Notes: generated from the sequence alone by a model not told the origin. A stretch of DNA of 64,000 nucleotides from Chitinophagaceae bacterium (GCA_016722465.1 JADKJC010000001.1:1488001-1552000), one strand, 5' to 3'; numbered from the stretch's first letter, positions 9,319-18,263 are shown. Translations and numbers: made by a program.

Positions 9319-10146
9319 TCATACAGATAAAGAAAGGGAAGTTTTGTTTTTTTGCAGGCGGAAAACAATAAACGGCAATGTAGCCCTTACCCGTGGACGG
9401 TAAAAAATAAGCAGGATGGGAAAGCACCAGAGAATTTTAGAGAGGATGCCGGTGGCTGCATGGAAGACTCTTGCTTTTTGTGCCGGCACTTCGTTTATCT
9501 TACCAATAGTAGCTGTAGCGCCTATTCCAAATTTAAATCCCAGGTCATTAAACAGCCTGCCATCATAATATTGCTTGAGCTTGTCATTTTGATGTTGCCA
9601 GTTGCAAAGCATCCGCTGCTGTTTGGTAATGCCCGGTTCCATATTGGCATCAAAAAAGTACCACTCTTTATCTATCAAAACTTCCATAGCATAGTGATGG
9701 GGAAACCCTACACTTCGGTAGCTGATTCCTTTGTTTCTCAACACCGCCATCATCACCAGCGCCTGTTGTGAACAGGCTGCATTAGGCTGTTGCATGATGG
9801 CTTCGGGCTGCACTTTACAGGCGTAATCCTCTTTTAAATATCTTCCGGCAAAAGCTGCCATCCAGTTTTCACTTACGGTAAAGTGAGAAAAACCATGATA
9901 AAAACGCTCTTCAATAATGGCTTCCAGGCCTTCTACATATTCATAGCTATGAATACCTGTGTGCTTTACGGTGGCAATACTGTCTGCACAGTACTCCAGT
10001 TTGCTGATGCTGTTGATATAAGAAAGGCGGGGATCGAATTTTTCCTTTTGGTTATAGGCCAACGTATGGTTTACCTCTTTATTAAACAAATTGGGTAAAA
10101 AAAGCAATACAGCAAGGCAGGATAGCAGTGTTTTTTTCATAACCAT
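9319..10146 (-). CDS. Transglutaminase-like membrane-linked protein
   Basis: A protein of 273-275 residues; the start is either the first Met or Met3 (MKKTLLSCLAVLLFLPNLF, a signal peptide or anchor). The central part resembles the transglutaminase-like fold: a Cys in NAACSQQALVMMAVLRNKGI, a His in FPHHYAMEVLIDKEWYFF and an Asp in FFDANME, in the right order for a Cys-His-Asp triad. A second hydrophobic stretch, ILSKILWCFPILLIFY, is followed by a basic tail, so the catalytic part probably faces the periplasm. Substrate unknown. It stands alone. Confidence 0.68.
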   Translation of the reverse strand: MVMKKTLLSCLAVLLFLPNLFNKEVNHTLAYNQKEKFDPRLSYINSISKLEYCADSIATVKHTGIHSYEYVEGLEAIIEERFYHGFSHFTVSENWMAAFAGRYLKEDYACKVQPEAIMQQPNAACSQQALVMMAVLRNKGISYRSVGFPHHYAMEVLIDKEWYFFDANMEPGITKQQRMLCNWQHQNDKLKQYYDGRLFNDLGFKFGIGATATIGKINEVPAQKARVFHAATGILSKILWCFPILLIFYRPRVRATLPFIVFRLQKNKTSLSLSV

Positions 10147-10255
10147 CTGTTTAACCGGTTGAAGAGAGGCAGTAAATACATTTGCCTACCTATAACGAAC
10201 AGCTAAAAAAAATAGTATATGTATACTGTGCAGGTGGGTGAGCCGAAAAGGGAAG

Positions 10256-10399
10256 TTATATTTTTTTTGTTTCTTTCAGGATATAAGAAACCATCGGCGT
10301 AACATTCACGTTCAGGTTATCCAATATGAACAGTACAACTGCAGCAACCATGATTAAGGGGCTCATTATAAAGTGATATGCCCTGCGGATTTTATTCAT
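10256..10399 (-). CDS. Possible 47-residue single-helix membrane protein
   Basis: A short reading frame in the 408-base space between the transglutaminase-like gene and the guanylyltransferase. It begins MNKIRRAYHF, has one hydrophobic stretch (about residues 11-27, IMSPLIMVAAVVLFIL) and ends in a lysine-rich tail. A basic N-terminus, one helix and a polar tail fit a small inner-membrane protein. No family was recognised and the ribosome binding site is weak, so this is tentative. The rest of the interval shows no gene. Confidence 0.35.
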   Translation of the reverse strand: MNKIRRAYHFIMSPLIMVAAVVLFILDNLNVNVTPMVSYILKETKKI

Positions 10400-10554
10400 A
10401 CATGTGGCTCACAAAGGTTTTATTGCTTTATGAAGGGTAGATATATAACGATAATATTAAATTGTTAGTATAGTCTGTAACAAATCTACGCTCCCTTATT
10501 TTTTCTTTGTACACTATTACAGACCTGTGCCTTTTAATATTTACCGCAAGCCAC

Positions 10555-11637
10555 TTAGAGAAATTTATCCCCTTTTAGCTTTTTTACCTCAGCCACATAT
10601 TCTTTTATTGCCTGTTCTTTGTCTTTTTTGCAAATCAGCAGTACATCTTTGGTATCTACCACAATAAAATCATCCAGCCCCTGCAACAGTACTAATTTAC
10701 TGTTATCAGCATGCACGATATTTTTGGTAGCATCAATCACAATCACATTGTCTCCAGCCACGGCATTGTCAAAATAGTCTTTATCTAAATTCTCATAGGC
10801 GCTTGCCCAGGTACCAAGATCGCTCCATCCAAAGGAAGATGGGATGATATAAACATTGTCAGCCTTTTCCATTACACCGTAGTCGATAGAGATGTTTACA
10901 CACTGGGGATATATCCTTTCGATGGCTTCTGTTTCAGCTTCTGTATTGAAATAATTTTTCTCTGTATCAAACACATCATGCATTTCAGGTAAAAACTTTT
11001 CAAAAGCGCTGATAATATTTTTAACCTGCCATACAAAAATGCCGGCGTTCCATAAAAAATCGCCGCTGAGCAAAAATGTCCTGGCCAGTTCCTTATCCGG
11101 CTTTTCGGTAAAGGTTTTAACTTTAAATACATTATCGCTTACCGGCTGTTGTTCATATTGTATGTAGCCGTAACCCGTATTGGGATGGGTTGGTTTGATA
11201 CCCAGTGTAACCAGACCCCTGATGTGTGCTGTAAAATCCAACGCATTCAGGCAGGTTTCTTTAAACGCCTCCGGCTGCAGAATGATATGGTCTGCCGGTG
11301 CACAAATTAAATTGGCATCAGGGTTCAGCTGCCTTAATTTATAGGAAACGTAGGCAATGCAGGGAGCGGTGTTTTTACGGGAGGGCTCACTTAAAATATT
11401 GTCTGCCGGCAACTCAGGTAGCTGATCAGCAACAATCTCTTTATACTGATCGGAGGTTACTACATAAATATTTTCTTTGGGAATAAAGAGGGCAAACCTG
11501 TCGTAGGTAGCCTGTATCAAAGTTCTGCCAGTATTTAAAATGTCTAAAAACTGTTTGGGGAAATCTGTACGGCTCATTGGCCAGAACCTGCTGCCAATAC
11601 CACCTGCCATGATGGCCACGTAGTGATTCTTATTCAT
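10555..11637 (-). CDS. manC: Mannose-1-phosphate guanylyltransferase
   Basis: A 360-residue nucleotidyltransferase that joins mannose-1-phosphate and GTP to GDP-mannose for polysaccharide and glycoprotein synthesis. The signature AGGIGSRFWPMSR near the N-terminus, PADHIILQ and VKTFTEKPD support this. The downstream segment has IPSSFGWSDLGTW and VVDTKDVLLIC, typical of the short form without a C-terminal isomerase domain. It lies alone on the minus strand, divergent from recQ. No other capsule or GDP-sugar gene is next to it. Confidence 0.9.
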   Translation of the reverse strand: MNKNHYVAIMAGGIGSRFWPMSRTDFPKQFLDILNTGRTLIQATYDRFALFIPKENIYVVTSDQYKEIVADQLPELPADNILSEPSRKNTAPCIAYVSYKLRQLNPDANLICAPADHIILQPEAFKETCLNALDFTAHIRGLVTLGIKPTHPNTGYGYIQYEQQPVSDNVFKVKTFTEKPDKELARTFLLSGDFLWNAGIFVWQVKNIISAFEKFLPEMHDVFDTEKNYFNTEAETEAIERIYPQCVNISIDYGVMEKADNVYIIPSSFGWSDLGTWASAYENLDKDYFDNAVAGDNVIVIDATKNIVHADNSKLVLLQGLDDFIVVDTKDVLLICKKDKEQAIKEYVAEVKKLKGDKFL

Positions 11638-12006
11638 ACTCCGGTTTCATTTTTTATGCCTCCTGCAATCAAGAGCTGTAAAGGAACAATATAAAAACGT
11701 TGTTGGGGGATCTTTTATTTCTTTGCCTGATGCTTTATGCAGCAATTGGTAATCATCCCGGCACAATTGGTAATGGCCAAAAACAACAAGGCGCAAACCT
11801 ACTTTAAATCATTCATAACACAAAAGGTTTGCATTGTGCAATAAAACTATTTCCGCTTTGTAAAAAAATGTTTAACTTAAACAAAGTAATAACGGCTGCT
11901 ATTTTGATTAGCTGTTATATTAAGCTAACTTTACAGGCTCTAAAATTGAAAAACCTGTAAAGTTGTTATCCCAATCACAACTATTTTATTTGAGGAAAAG
12001 AAAGCT
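11638..12006. other. Divergent intergenic region, guanylyltransferase / recQ
   Basis: A 369-base space between divergent genes with no visible reading frame of substance. It holds two copies of CAATTGGTAAT near 11744 and 11764, an 8-base inverted repeat GCAAACCT (11793-11800) / AGGTTTGC (11825-11832), and the longer inverted repeat listed separately just before recQ. No box fully matching TAnnTTTG was found; TAACTTTA near 11926 is one base off. Confidence 0.4.
11927..11964 (+). promoter_or_regulatory. 11-bp perfect inverted repeat upstream of recQ
   Basis: AACTTTACAGG (11927-11937) is repeated in inverse as CCTGTAAAGTT (11954-11964) with a 16-base spacer, ending 42 bases before the recQ ATG. 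It is not followed by a T-run, so it is not an intrinsic terminator. It could be an operator or an mRNA hairpin in the recQ leader. Confidence 0.4.
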
Positions 12007-14292
12007 ATGGCAACCGTTAAAGCAAAGAAAACGACTGGAGCAGTAAAAACATCGCCGGTTAAAAAAGTAACAGCAAAAACTGATCCCAAAAAACAAGTAC
12101 AGAATCTTCCTTCGCTGCTGCAGCAATATTTTGGCTTTGATGGTTTCAAAGACCAGCAGGAAACGATCATCAAAAACTTACTGGATGGCAACGATACTTT
12201 TGTGATCATGCCAACGGGTGGTGGCAAAAGCTTGTGCTACCAGTTACCGGCATTGGTAAGTGAAGGCTGTGCAATCATTGTATCACCCCTGATTGCCCTG
12301 ATGAAGAACCAGGTAGACCTGGTAAGAAGTTACAGCAGCAATGATGATGTAGCACATTTTTTAAACAGCACACTCAACAAAGGTCAGCAGAAGATCGTAA
12401 AAGATGACCTGACCTCCGGCAAAACAAAAATGCTGTACGTGGCGCCTGAAACATTGACTAAAGAAGACAATATTGAATTTTTTAAAGACCTGAATGTTTC
12501 TTTCTTTGCTGTGGATGAAGCACACTGTATTTCGGAATGGGGCCACGACTTCAGGCCGGAATACCGCCGCCTGAGAGAGATGATGGAAATGATAAAGCCC
12601 GGGGCACCTATGATCGCTTTAACAGCTACGGCTACCCCAAAAGTGCAGAGTGATATTTTACGAAATCTTGGCTTACGCAATCCCCGGATATTCATTTCTT
12701 CTTTTAACAGGCCCAATTTATATTACGAGATATTGCCGAAAATTGAGAAGGACCAAACCATCAAAAGCATTGTACGGTTTATCTCACAAAACAAAGGCAA
12801 GAGTGGTATCATTTATACACTCAACAGGAAAACCACCGAAGAGCTGGCTGAAATGCTGATGGCCAATGGCATCAAAGCGGTGGCCTATCATGCCGGGCTG
12901 GAAAGCAAGTTGAGAGCCGACCGGCAGGACCAGTTTTTGAATGAAGATGTGCAGGTGATCGTTGCCACCATCGCTTTTGGTATGGGTATCGACAAGCCGG
13001 ATATCCGTTTTGTGATACATTATAATATCCCGAAATCAATAGAGAATTATTACCAGGAAACGGGCCGGGCCGGCAGGGATGGCATGGAAGGCAAGTGCCT
13101 CCTTTATTACTCTCATAAAGATGTTGCCAAACTGGAGCACCTGATGAGGGACAAGCCGCTTAGTGAAAGAGAAGTAGGTGCACAACTCATCAACGAAATG
13201 GTAGCCTATTCAGAAGGTGCTGTATGCCGCAGGAAAATATTGCTCAGTTATTTTGGAGAAGAGTACGATACAGCCCGTTGCAGCAATATGTGTGATAATT
13301 GCAACAGTCCAAAAGAACAGATCGAAGCAAAAGTTGAAGCACAACAGGGTCTAAAGGTGATCAAAGGATTGGATGAACAGTTCACCATGGAATACCTGAT
13401 GCATATTTTAAGGGGCAAGGCCAATACGCAGGTGAAGATGTTCCGGCACGATGACCGTGATTTTTTCGGCATCGGCAAAGACAGGGATGAACATTTCTGG
13501 AACTCCCTGATGCGGCAGATGATACTGGAAGGGCTGATCAAAAAAGACATTGAAGAATACGGTGTACTCAAGATCACCAAAAAAGGTGAAGCTTATATCA
13601 AGAAACCGGCTTCCTTTAAAATAGTACTGAACAATTTATTTGAAGGTGCCGATGCAGACGATGATGAATCTTCTGCAGCAGCGGCTTCCGGAAGTGCTAC
13701 CGATGAAAAGCTGATGGAAATGCTAAAGGACCTGCGCAAAAGAGTAGCAAAGGAAAACAACCTGCCACCTTTTGTGATCTTCCTCGAAAGCAGCCTGGAA
13801 GATATGGCAACCATGTACCCCACTACCATACAGGAGCTGGAAAAATGCCAGGGCGTAAGCAAGGGCAAAGCCATGCGCTATGGAAAAAAGTTTGTAGAAG
13901 TTGTTGCCAGATATGTGGAAGAAAATGAAATAGAGCGCCCCGATGATTTTGTAGTGAAGGGCGTGGTGAACAGGAATAACAATAAAATATTCATCATTCA
14001 AAACGTAGATAAGAAGATCCCCCTGGATACCATTGCTAAGAACAAAGACCTTAAAATAGCGGAGCTGCTGGAAGAAATGGAAACCATTGTAGCCAGCGGT
14101 ACCAAACTCAACCTGGACTATGCTATTGATGAACTGGTGGATGAATACGAACAGGAAGAGATCATCGATTATTTCAAAGCCTGCGAAACCAGCAGCCTGG
14201 CTGTAGCGCAGGAAGAACTGGCCGACAGCAGTTTTACCTGGGAGCAGTTGAAAATCATGCGCATTAAATTTTTAAGTGTATTCGGCAACTAA
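12007..14292 (+). CDS. recQ: ATP-dependent DNA helicase RecQ
   Basis: A 761-residue 3'-5' DNA helicase of recombination and repair. A lysine-rich tail (residues 1-35) precedes the DEAD-type core with PTGGGKSLCYQLP, VDEAHCISEWGHDFRPEY and YYQETGRAGRDG. The RecQ zinc-binding region follows (CRRKILLSYFGE, CSNMCDNC), then a winged-helix part, an HRDC domain (around residues 570-650) and a C-terminal helix-turn-helix extension (VDEYEQEEIIDYFKACE). The extension is common in Bacteroidota RecQ. The gene is monocistronic and ends at a strong terminator. Confidence 0.96.
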   Translation: MATVKAKKTTGAVKTSPVKKVTAKTDPKKQVQNLPSLLQQYFGFDGFKDQQETIIKNLLDGNDTFVIMPTGGGKSLCYQLPALVSEGCAIIVSPLIALMKNQVDLVRSYSSNDDVAHFLNSTLNKGQQKIVKDDLTSGKTKMLYVAPETLTKEDNIEFFKDLNVSFFAVDEAHCISEWGHDFRPEYRRLREMMEMIKPGAPMIALTATATPKVQSDILRNLGLRNPRIFISSFNRPNLYYEILPKIEKDQTIKSIVRFISQNKGKSGIIYTLNRKTTEELAEMLMANGIKAVAYHAGLESKLRADRQDQFLNEDVQVIVATIAFGMGIDKPDIRFVIHYNIPKSIENYYQETGRAGRDGMEGKCLLYYSHKDVAKLEHLMRDKPLSEREVGAQLINEMVAYSEGAVCRRKILLSYFGEEYDTARCSNMCDNCNSPKEQIEAKVEAQQGLKVIKGLDEQFTMEYLMHILRGKANTQVKMFRHDDRDFFGIGKDRDEHFWNSLMRQMILEGLIKKDIEEYGVLKITKKGEAYIKKPASFKIVLNNLFEGADADDDESSAAAASGSATDEKLMEMLKDLRKRVAKENNLPPFVIFLESSLEDMATMYPTTIQELEKCQGVSKGKAMRYGKKFVEVVARYVEENEIERPDDFVVKGVVNRNNNKIFIIQNVDKKIPLDTIAKNKDLKIAELLEEMETIVASGTKLNLDYAIDELVDEYEQEEIIDYFKACETSSLAVAQEELADSSFTWEQLKIMRIKFLSVFGN

Positions 14293-14315
14293 AAAAAGTA
14301 TAGTTTGTATAGGTA

Positions 14316-14345
14316 AAAGTCCCTTCTTAAAAGGGGCTTTGTTTT
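14316..14345 (+). terminator. Intrinsic terminator of recQ
   Basis: AAAGTCCCTT pairs with AAGGGGCTTT (one T-G pair) around a CTTAA loop, followed by GTTTT. It starts about 24 bases after the recQ stop. Confidence 0.75.
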
Positions 14346-14403
14346 ATTGAACCCATATGGCTGCTGATTGGTCGGATTATTGAGTTACCCTTGGTGAACG
14401 TTC

Positions 14404-14449
14404 GTGCCTTTGTACCTTAGTCGGTTAATATCATGAGCCACAAAGGCGC
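14404..14449. repeat. Intergenic palindromic repeat (CTTTGT type)
   Basis: GTGCCTTTGT (14404-14413) and ACAAAGGCGC (14440-14449) form an imperfect inverted repeat (9 of 10) in the recQ-adh spacer, followed by more CAAAG units. It shares the CTTTG/CAAAG theme with 2464-2640 and 15638-15774. Confidence 0.35.
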
Positions 14450-14567
14450 AAAGGAAAACAAAGAAGTGCTAAGATTTTTCATAAGCAGCTTTCATTCCAA
14501 AAACCCACAAGTTCTTTATCTATTGTTTTCAACCAAATAAATCCTAACACACTAAAAAATAACAATT

Positions 14568-15611
14568 ATGACAGCAGCAAATGCTTATGCAGCCCAATCG
14601 AAAACCAGCCAGCTTGCCCCTTTCAATTTTGAAAGAAGGGAACCGGGGCCTCACGATGTGCAAATTGAAATTTTATACTGTGGTATCTGTCATAGTGATA
14701 TCCACCAGGTTAGGGATGAGTGGGGGGGCTCTATCTATCCCATGGTACCTGGTCATGAAATTGTTGGCCGTATCACCAGTATTGGTGCCGAAGTCAAGAA
14801 CTTCAAAGTAGGTGAACTGGCCGGTATCGGTTGCTTTGTTGACAGTTGCCGCACCTGCCCAAACTGCCTTGCTAATGAAGAACAATACTGCGATAACGGG
14901 ATGACCGGCACCTACAATGGCAGAGATAAAGAAGGCAATCCAACCTATGGCGGCTACAGCACACAAATAGTGGTGGATGAAAAATACACCCTTCATGTTT
15001 CAGAGAACCTGCCCATTGAAGGTGTAGGACCATTACTTTGCGCAGGCATCACTACCTACTCTCCTTTGCGCCACTGGAACATCGGCAAGGGACATAAAGT
15101 TGCTATTGTAGGCCTGGGTGGCCTCGGCCACATGGGAGTAAAATTTGCCGCTTCTTTTGGTGCAGAAGTTACCGTGCTCAGCACATCCACTTCCAAAAAG
15201 AATGACGCCCTGGCATTGGGTGCCGATCATTTTGCTGTTACCAAAGATGCAGATACGATGAAATCACTGCAGGGTAGTTTTGATTTTATTTTAAACACTG
15301 TTTCCGCCCAGCACGATTACAATGATTACCTAAACCTGCTGAACCTGAATGGCACCATGGTGGTGGTTGGTGTACCGCCACAACCCTCCATTGTAGGAGC
15401 TTTTAACCTGATTGGCAAGCGCCGCTCTTTGGCCGGTTCACTGATCGGCGGTATCAAGCAAACCCAGGAAATGCTGGACTACTGTGCTGAACATGGTATT
15501 GTTAGTGATGTGGAAGTGATCAAGGCCGATTATATCAATGAGGCTTATGAAAGGATACTCAAGAGTGACGTTAAGTACCGTTTTGTGATAGACATAGCAT
15601 CAATGAAGTAA
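14568..15611 (+). CDS. Zinc-dependent NADP alcohol dehydrogenase (YahK/CAD type)
   Basis: A 347-residue medium-chain dehydrogenase that reduces aldehydes to alcohols. Catalytic zinc ligands appear as Cys41 in YCGICHSDIH and His in VPGHEIVG; the structural zinc set is in CRTCPNCLANEEQYC. The cofactor fold shows VAIVGLGGLGHMG, and the STSTSKK after the second strand fits NADPH use, as in YahK and cinnamyl-alcohol dehydrogenases. It ends IDIASMK. It is a single gene between recQ and a repeat element; physiological substrate unknown. Confidence 0.9.
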   Translation: MTAANAYAAQSKTSQLAPFNFERREPGPHDVQIEILYCGICHSDIHQVRDEWGGSIYPMVPGHEIVGRITSIGAEVKNFKVGELAGIGCFVDSCRTCPNCLANEEQYCDNGMTGTYNGRDKEGNPTYGGYSTQIVVDEKYTLHVSENLPIEGVGPLLCAGITTYSPLRHWNIGKGHKVAIVGLGGLGHMGVKFAASFGAEVTVLSTSTSKKNDALALGADHFAVTKDADTMKSLQGSFDFILNTVSAQHDYNDYLNLLNLNGTMVVVGVPPQPSIVGAFNLIGKRRSLAGSLIGGIKQTQEMLDYCAEHGIVSDVEVIKADYINEAYERILKSDVKYRFVIDIASMK

Positions 15612-15637
15612 ATAACCGCAGGCTCATTTAAATAGTG

Positions 15638-15774
15638 GCTGCCTCAAAAGATAAAAATATTTCACACTACCAACGCAAAGAATACGAAGTATTCAACAAA
15701 GTTATTTGAAAATGAATCTTTGTTTCTTTGCCTGCTTTGTTGCTTTGTGGGAAATCGAATCTTTTAAGACAGCC
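15638..15774. mobile_element. MITE-like element with inverted ends
   Basis: A 137-base non-coding element. Its ends, GGCTGCCTCAAAAGAT (15638-15653) and ATCTTTTAAGACAGCC (15759-15774), are inverted repeats matching at 14 of 16 positions. The inside has CAAAG on the left and CTTTGTTGCTTTGTGG on the right. It has no reading frame, so it would need a transposase in trans. The end sequence is of a type seen at insertion sequences in Bacteroidota, recalled rather than searched. It sits between adh and tRNA-Phe. Confidence 0.5.
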
Positions 15775-15833
15775 TCTTTTTTAGTTTTTTATAATTTGCC
15801 AGCTTTTGTTGGTGGTTTTTAAATCAAATCTCC

Positions 15834-15841
15834 TATTTTTG
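15834..15841 (+). promoter_or_regulatory. -7 box of tRNA-Phe
   Basis: TATTTTTG matches TAnnTTTG and lies 34 bases before the tRNA. TTG at 15809-15811 stands 22 bases upstream, close to the expected -33 spacing. Confidence 0.55.
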
Positions 15842-15875
15842 CTGCCCCGAAAGGGAAATATCCCAAAAGGATGTT

Positions 15876-15948
15876 GGTGCGGTAGCTCAGTTGGTAGAGC
15901 AAAGGACTGAAAATCCTTGTGTCGCCGGTTCAATCCCGGCCCACACCA
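15876..15948 (+). tRNA. tRNA-Phe (GAA)
   Basis: A full cloverleaf of 73 bases: acceptor GGTGCGG / CCACACC, D arm GCTC-AGTTGGTA-GAGC, anticodon arm AAGGA-CTGAAAA-TCCTT with anticodon GAA, and T arm GCCGG-TTCAATC-CCGGC. The discriminator is A and no CCA is encoded. Position 5 (C) faces A68, one mismatch in the acceptor stem; GGTGTGG would pair perfectly. Confidence 0.95.
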
Positions 15949-15951
15949 CAG

Positions 15952-15990
15952 AAAGGTTGAACATCAGTAAAATGATCTTCAACCTTTTTT
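15952..15990 (+). terminator. Terminator of tRNA-Phe
   Basis: AAAGGTTGA (15952-15960) pairs perfectly with TCAACCTTT (15979-15987), an inner ATCA/TGAT pair extends the hairpin, and a T-run follows. Confidence 0.75.
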
Positions 15991-16198
15991 ATTTACTGGT
16001 TACCCATCAGTGTTTATTTGACCTTTATTTTTTTTCAGCAACTGGTAATAAATAGCGGGAGTGAGAGCCCTTGTTAAGTATGAGCCTGCCTGATTGGTGC
16101 TGGTTATTAAACTCCGGATACTGTACCAAGAAAATTGATTAGTGTAAATGAGTTGGCAACAGGACACACCTCCCTGCTTCTTAAATAACCTGGTACAC

Positions 16199-16870
16199 TC
16201 ATAATACTGCCAGGCCATTCTTTACCGCATACATGGCCAATCCAACCCTTGTTTTCAAATCCAGTTTTTCACACAGGGTATCCCGGTAGCCTTCTACGGT
16301 ACGTACACTTACAAACAGTTTGTCTGCAATTTCTTTATAAGTGAGTTCGGTGCAGGTGAGTTTTAAGAACTCGATCTCACGGTCGGAGAGGTTGATAAAA
16401 GTACCCGTTTTGTTTTTTGAATCGGTTAACTGGCCTACCGCCTGCATCACTTTCCTGGTGATGGTTTCGTTATAAAAATAGCCCCGGTGCAATACTTCAT
16501 CAAAGGCGAGTTTTAGTTCTTCCGTGTCTGCATCTTTGAGTACATACCCTTTGGCACCACTTTTCACCATTTTTATAATTGCTGTTTCTGCATCCATGGT
16601 ACTAAGGGCCAGCACTTTTATTTCGGGGTAATTAGTCCGCAACCATTCTGTAGTACTGTATCCATCCATTTCCGGCATGTTGATGTCCATTAAAACAATA
16701 TCCGGTAGTTGGTCCGCATTTAATTGATCAATAAAGTCCCTCCCGTTGGTTGCACCAAACAGTACTTCATAACCGGGAAACAGGTTGATCAAAACGGTCA
16801 GTCCTTTCCGGAACATAGCATGGTCATCTGCAATGGCAATGTATTTTTTATTACTCATATGGCAAGTCAA
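16199..16870 (-). CDS. NarL/FixJ-type response regulator
   Basis: About 219-223 residues; MSNKKYIAIADDHAMF at 16858 is the more natural start. The receiver has the acidic pair in ADDHAMF, phospho-acceptor Asp in VLMDINMPEMDG and Lys in YVLKDAD. The C-terminal LuxR-type helix-turn-helix is clear: LSDREIEFLKL, then ELTYKEIADKLFVSVRTVEGYR. It overlaps the end of the sensor kinase at 16851 and is its partner in the operon. It should bind DNA when phosphorylated; targets are unknown. Confidence 0.94.
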   Translation of the reverse strand: MTCHMSNKKYIAIADDHAMFRKGLTVLINLFPGYEVLFGATNGRDFIDQLNADQLPDIVLMDINMPEMDGYSTTEWLRTNYPEIKVLALSTMDAETAIIKMVKSGAKGYVLKDADTEELKLAFDEVLHRGYFYNETITRKVMQAVGQLTDSKNKTGTFINLSDREIEFLKLTCTELTYKEIADKLFVSVRTVEGYRDTLCEKLDLKTRVGLAMYAVKNGLAVL

Positions 16871-17633
16871 TTGTTATGGTCGTTCCTTTATTAATCATAC
16901 TGCTGATTGAAACCTGCCCGCCAATAAGTGCTGCACGGCTGATCATATTCTGTAAACCCAACCCTTCATAGGTCTTTACCAGCTCCCGGTTGAACCCTTT
17001 GCCATCATCCCTCAGTTCACATTTAAAATGATTGGACGCATAATAAAAAATCACTTCTACTTTTTCTGCATGGGCGTGTTTAAGTATATTCTGCAGGCTC
17101 TCCTGGATAATGCGGAAAATAATCAGCTTTTTCTGTTCCTCCATATTTTGTTCTTTTCCTTCAACGGAGAAGAAAGCCTTGATAGTGCCCAGCCTTCCAA
17201 TGCGCTGCAATTCGTGATTGGTAATCTCAGCAAGGCTGCAGAGTTTAATGCGGTCTGAATTGAGGCTCTTGGCAATATCCCTTAAATCCACCATTGCTTT
17301 GCCCACACTTTCTTTTACATCGGTGAGCAGGGACTGGTTAAAACATGCTCCCTGCTCCATAATGTTGAGCTGCACTTTTGCAAGGCTCAATACCTGCCCC
17401 ACATTATCATGAATTTCCCTGCTGATATTGTTAAAGGTCTCTTCCTGCATTTCAATCCGGGACTGCAGTAATTGCTCTTTAAAAAGCAATTGCAGGTTTT
17501 GTTGCTCCTGCAGAAACCGTTTCTTTCTGTTGTTGGAATAGGTTACGAGTATCACTATAAAAGATGCTGCGATCAGCAACACAATAATAGCGATCACAAC
17601 TCCTGCAACTATCGTGTAGTTTTCCTCCGGCAT
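16851..17633 (-). CDS. NarX-type sensor histidine kinase
   Basis: A 260-residue kinase. One membrane helix (about residues 8-31, VAGVVIAIIVLLIAASFIVILV) sits right at the N-terminus with almost no extracytoplasmic part. The HisKA_3 motif NISREIHDNVGQVLSLAKVQL carries the phospho-His, and an ATPase domain has LRDDGKGFNRELV and GLGLQNM. Without a sensor domain of its own, it may take its signal from the multi-pass membrane protein whose gene overlaps it by 25 bases. It passes phosphate to the regulator at 16199-16870. Confidence 0.92.
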   Translation of the reverse strand: MPEENYTIVAGVVIAIIVLLIAASFIVILVTYSNNRKKRFLQEQQNLQLLFKEQLLQSRIEMQEETFNNISREIHDNVGQVLSLAKVQLNIMEQGACFNQSLLTDVKESVGKAMVDLRDIAKSLNSDRIKLCSLAEITNHELQRIGRLGTIKAFFSVEGKEQNMEEQKKLIIFRIIQESLQNILKHAHAEKVEVIFYYASNHFKCELRDDGKGFNRELVKTYEGLGLQNMISRAALIGGQVSISSMINKGTTITIDLPYE

Positions 17634-18259
17634 ATAAAGGCAATGATTAAGCTGCTGTACAAAATCAAGTTCAATGCGTAGTTAATATACTCCCCGATAT
17701 TAACCTTTGTATGTTCGTAATATTTTCCCAGTAAATTAGAAAACTGGTATAACAAAGCACTCCCCAGGCAATAAAATAACAACCCGGTCGCCAGCCAAAA
17801 ATAATCAAACCTTAACAAATCGATGTGCTCTCTGGCTTTGAGAAGTGTAAAAATAAAATAGCAGCAAATCAATACTAATATAATATCCCCCAGCGATTCG
17901 GAAAAAGAGTTGTACACCCACAATCCCTGGAAAAAGAACAAATTGATCAACCCAAATGCAAGAAAGAAACTGCTAAAAAAAGTCAGCCATTTTTTTACCT
18001 GCTGCAGCGCTGTTGCCGTTGAAAAAAACCAGATAAAAAAAACATTGCTCAGCAGCATCAGTATATTAAAGGGCAGGGCATTATTAAACATACCCAGCTT
18101 ATTGTACATATACCATCCTGCTGTTTCTGTACAAAGCACGAGAAACAGCAGGATGATAAAGAGCCTCCAGTGGGTGGTTTTTTTATCCAGTAACAATACC
18201 GAAGCGATGAATGTGCACCACTCAGCAATAACGGTAACATTTAAATATGAGTTGATCAT
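17609..18259 (-). CDS. Multi-pass membrane protein, candidate sensor for the adjacent kinase
   Basis: A 216-residue integral membrane protein with about seven hydrophobic segments, starting MINSYLNVTVIAEWCTFIASVLLL and ending FICRRKTTR on the basic, likely cytoplasmic side. No family was recognised. Its gene overlaps the kinase start (17609 vs 17633), the sort of coupling seen when two proteins work as a complex. Inference: it is the membrane sensor module split off from the kinase. A transporter or scaffold role is not excluded. Confidence 0.7.
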   Translation of the reverse strand: MINSYLNVTVIAEWCTFIASVLLLDKKTTHWRLFIILLFLVLCTETAGWYMYNKLGMFNNALPFNILMLLSNVFFIWFFSTATALQQVKKWLTFFSSFFLAFGLINLFFFQGLWVYNSFSESLGDIILVLICCYFIFTLLKAREHIDLLRFDYFWLATGLLFYCLGSALLYQFSNLLGKYYEHTKVNIGEYINYALNLILYSSLIIAFICRRKTTR

Positions 18260-18263
18260 TCTT

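Noticed and set aside
16000..16218. Minus-strand frame of 72 codons after the tRNA-Phe terminator
   Set aside because: Overlaps the end of the regulator gene and codes no recognisable protein.
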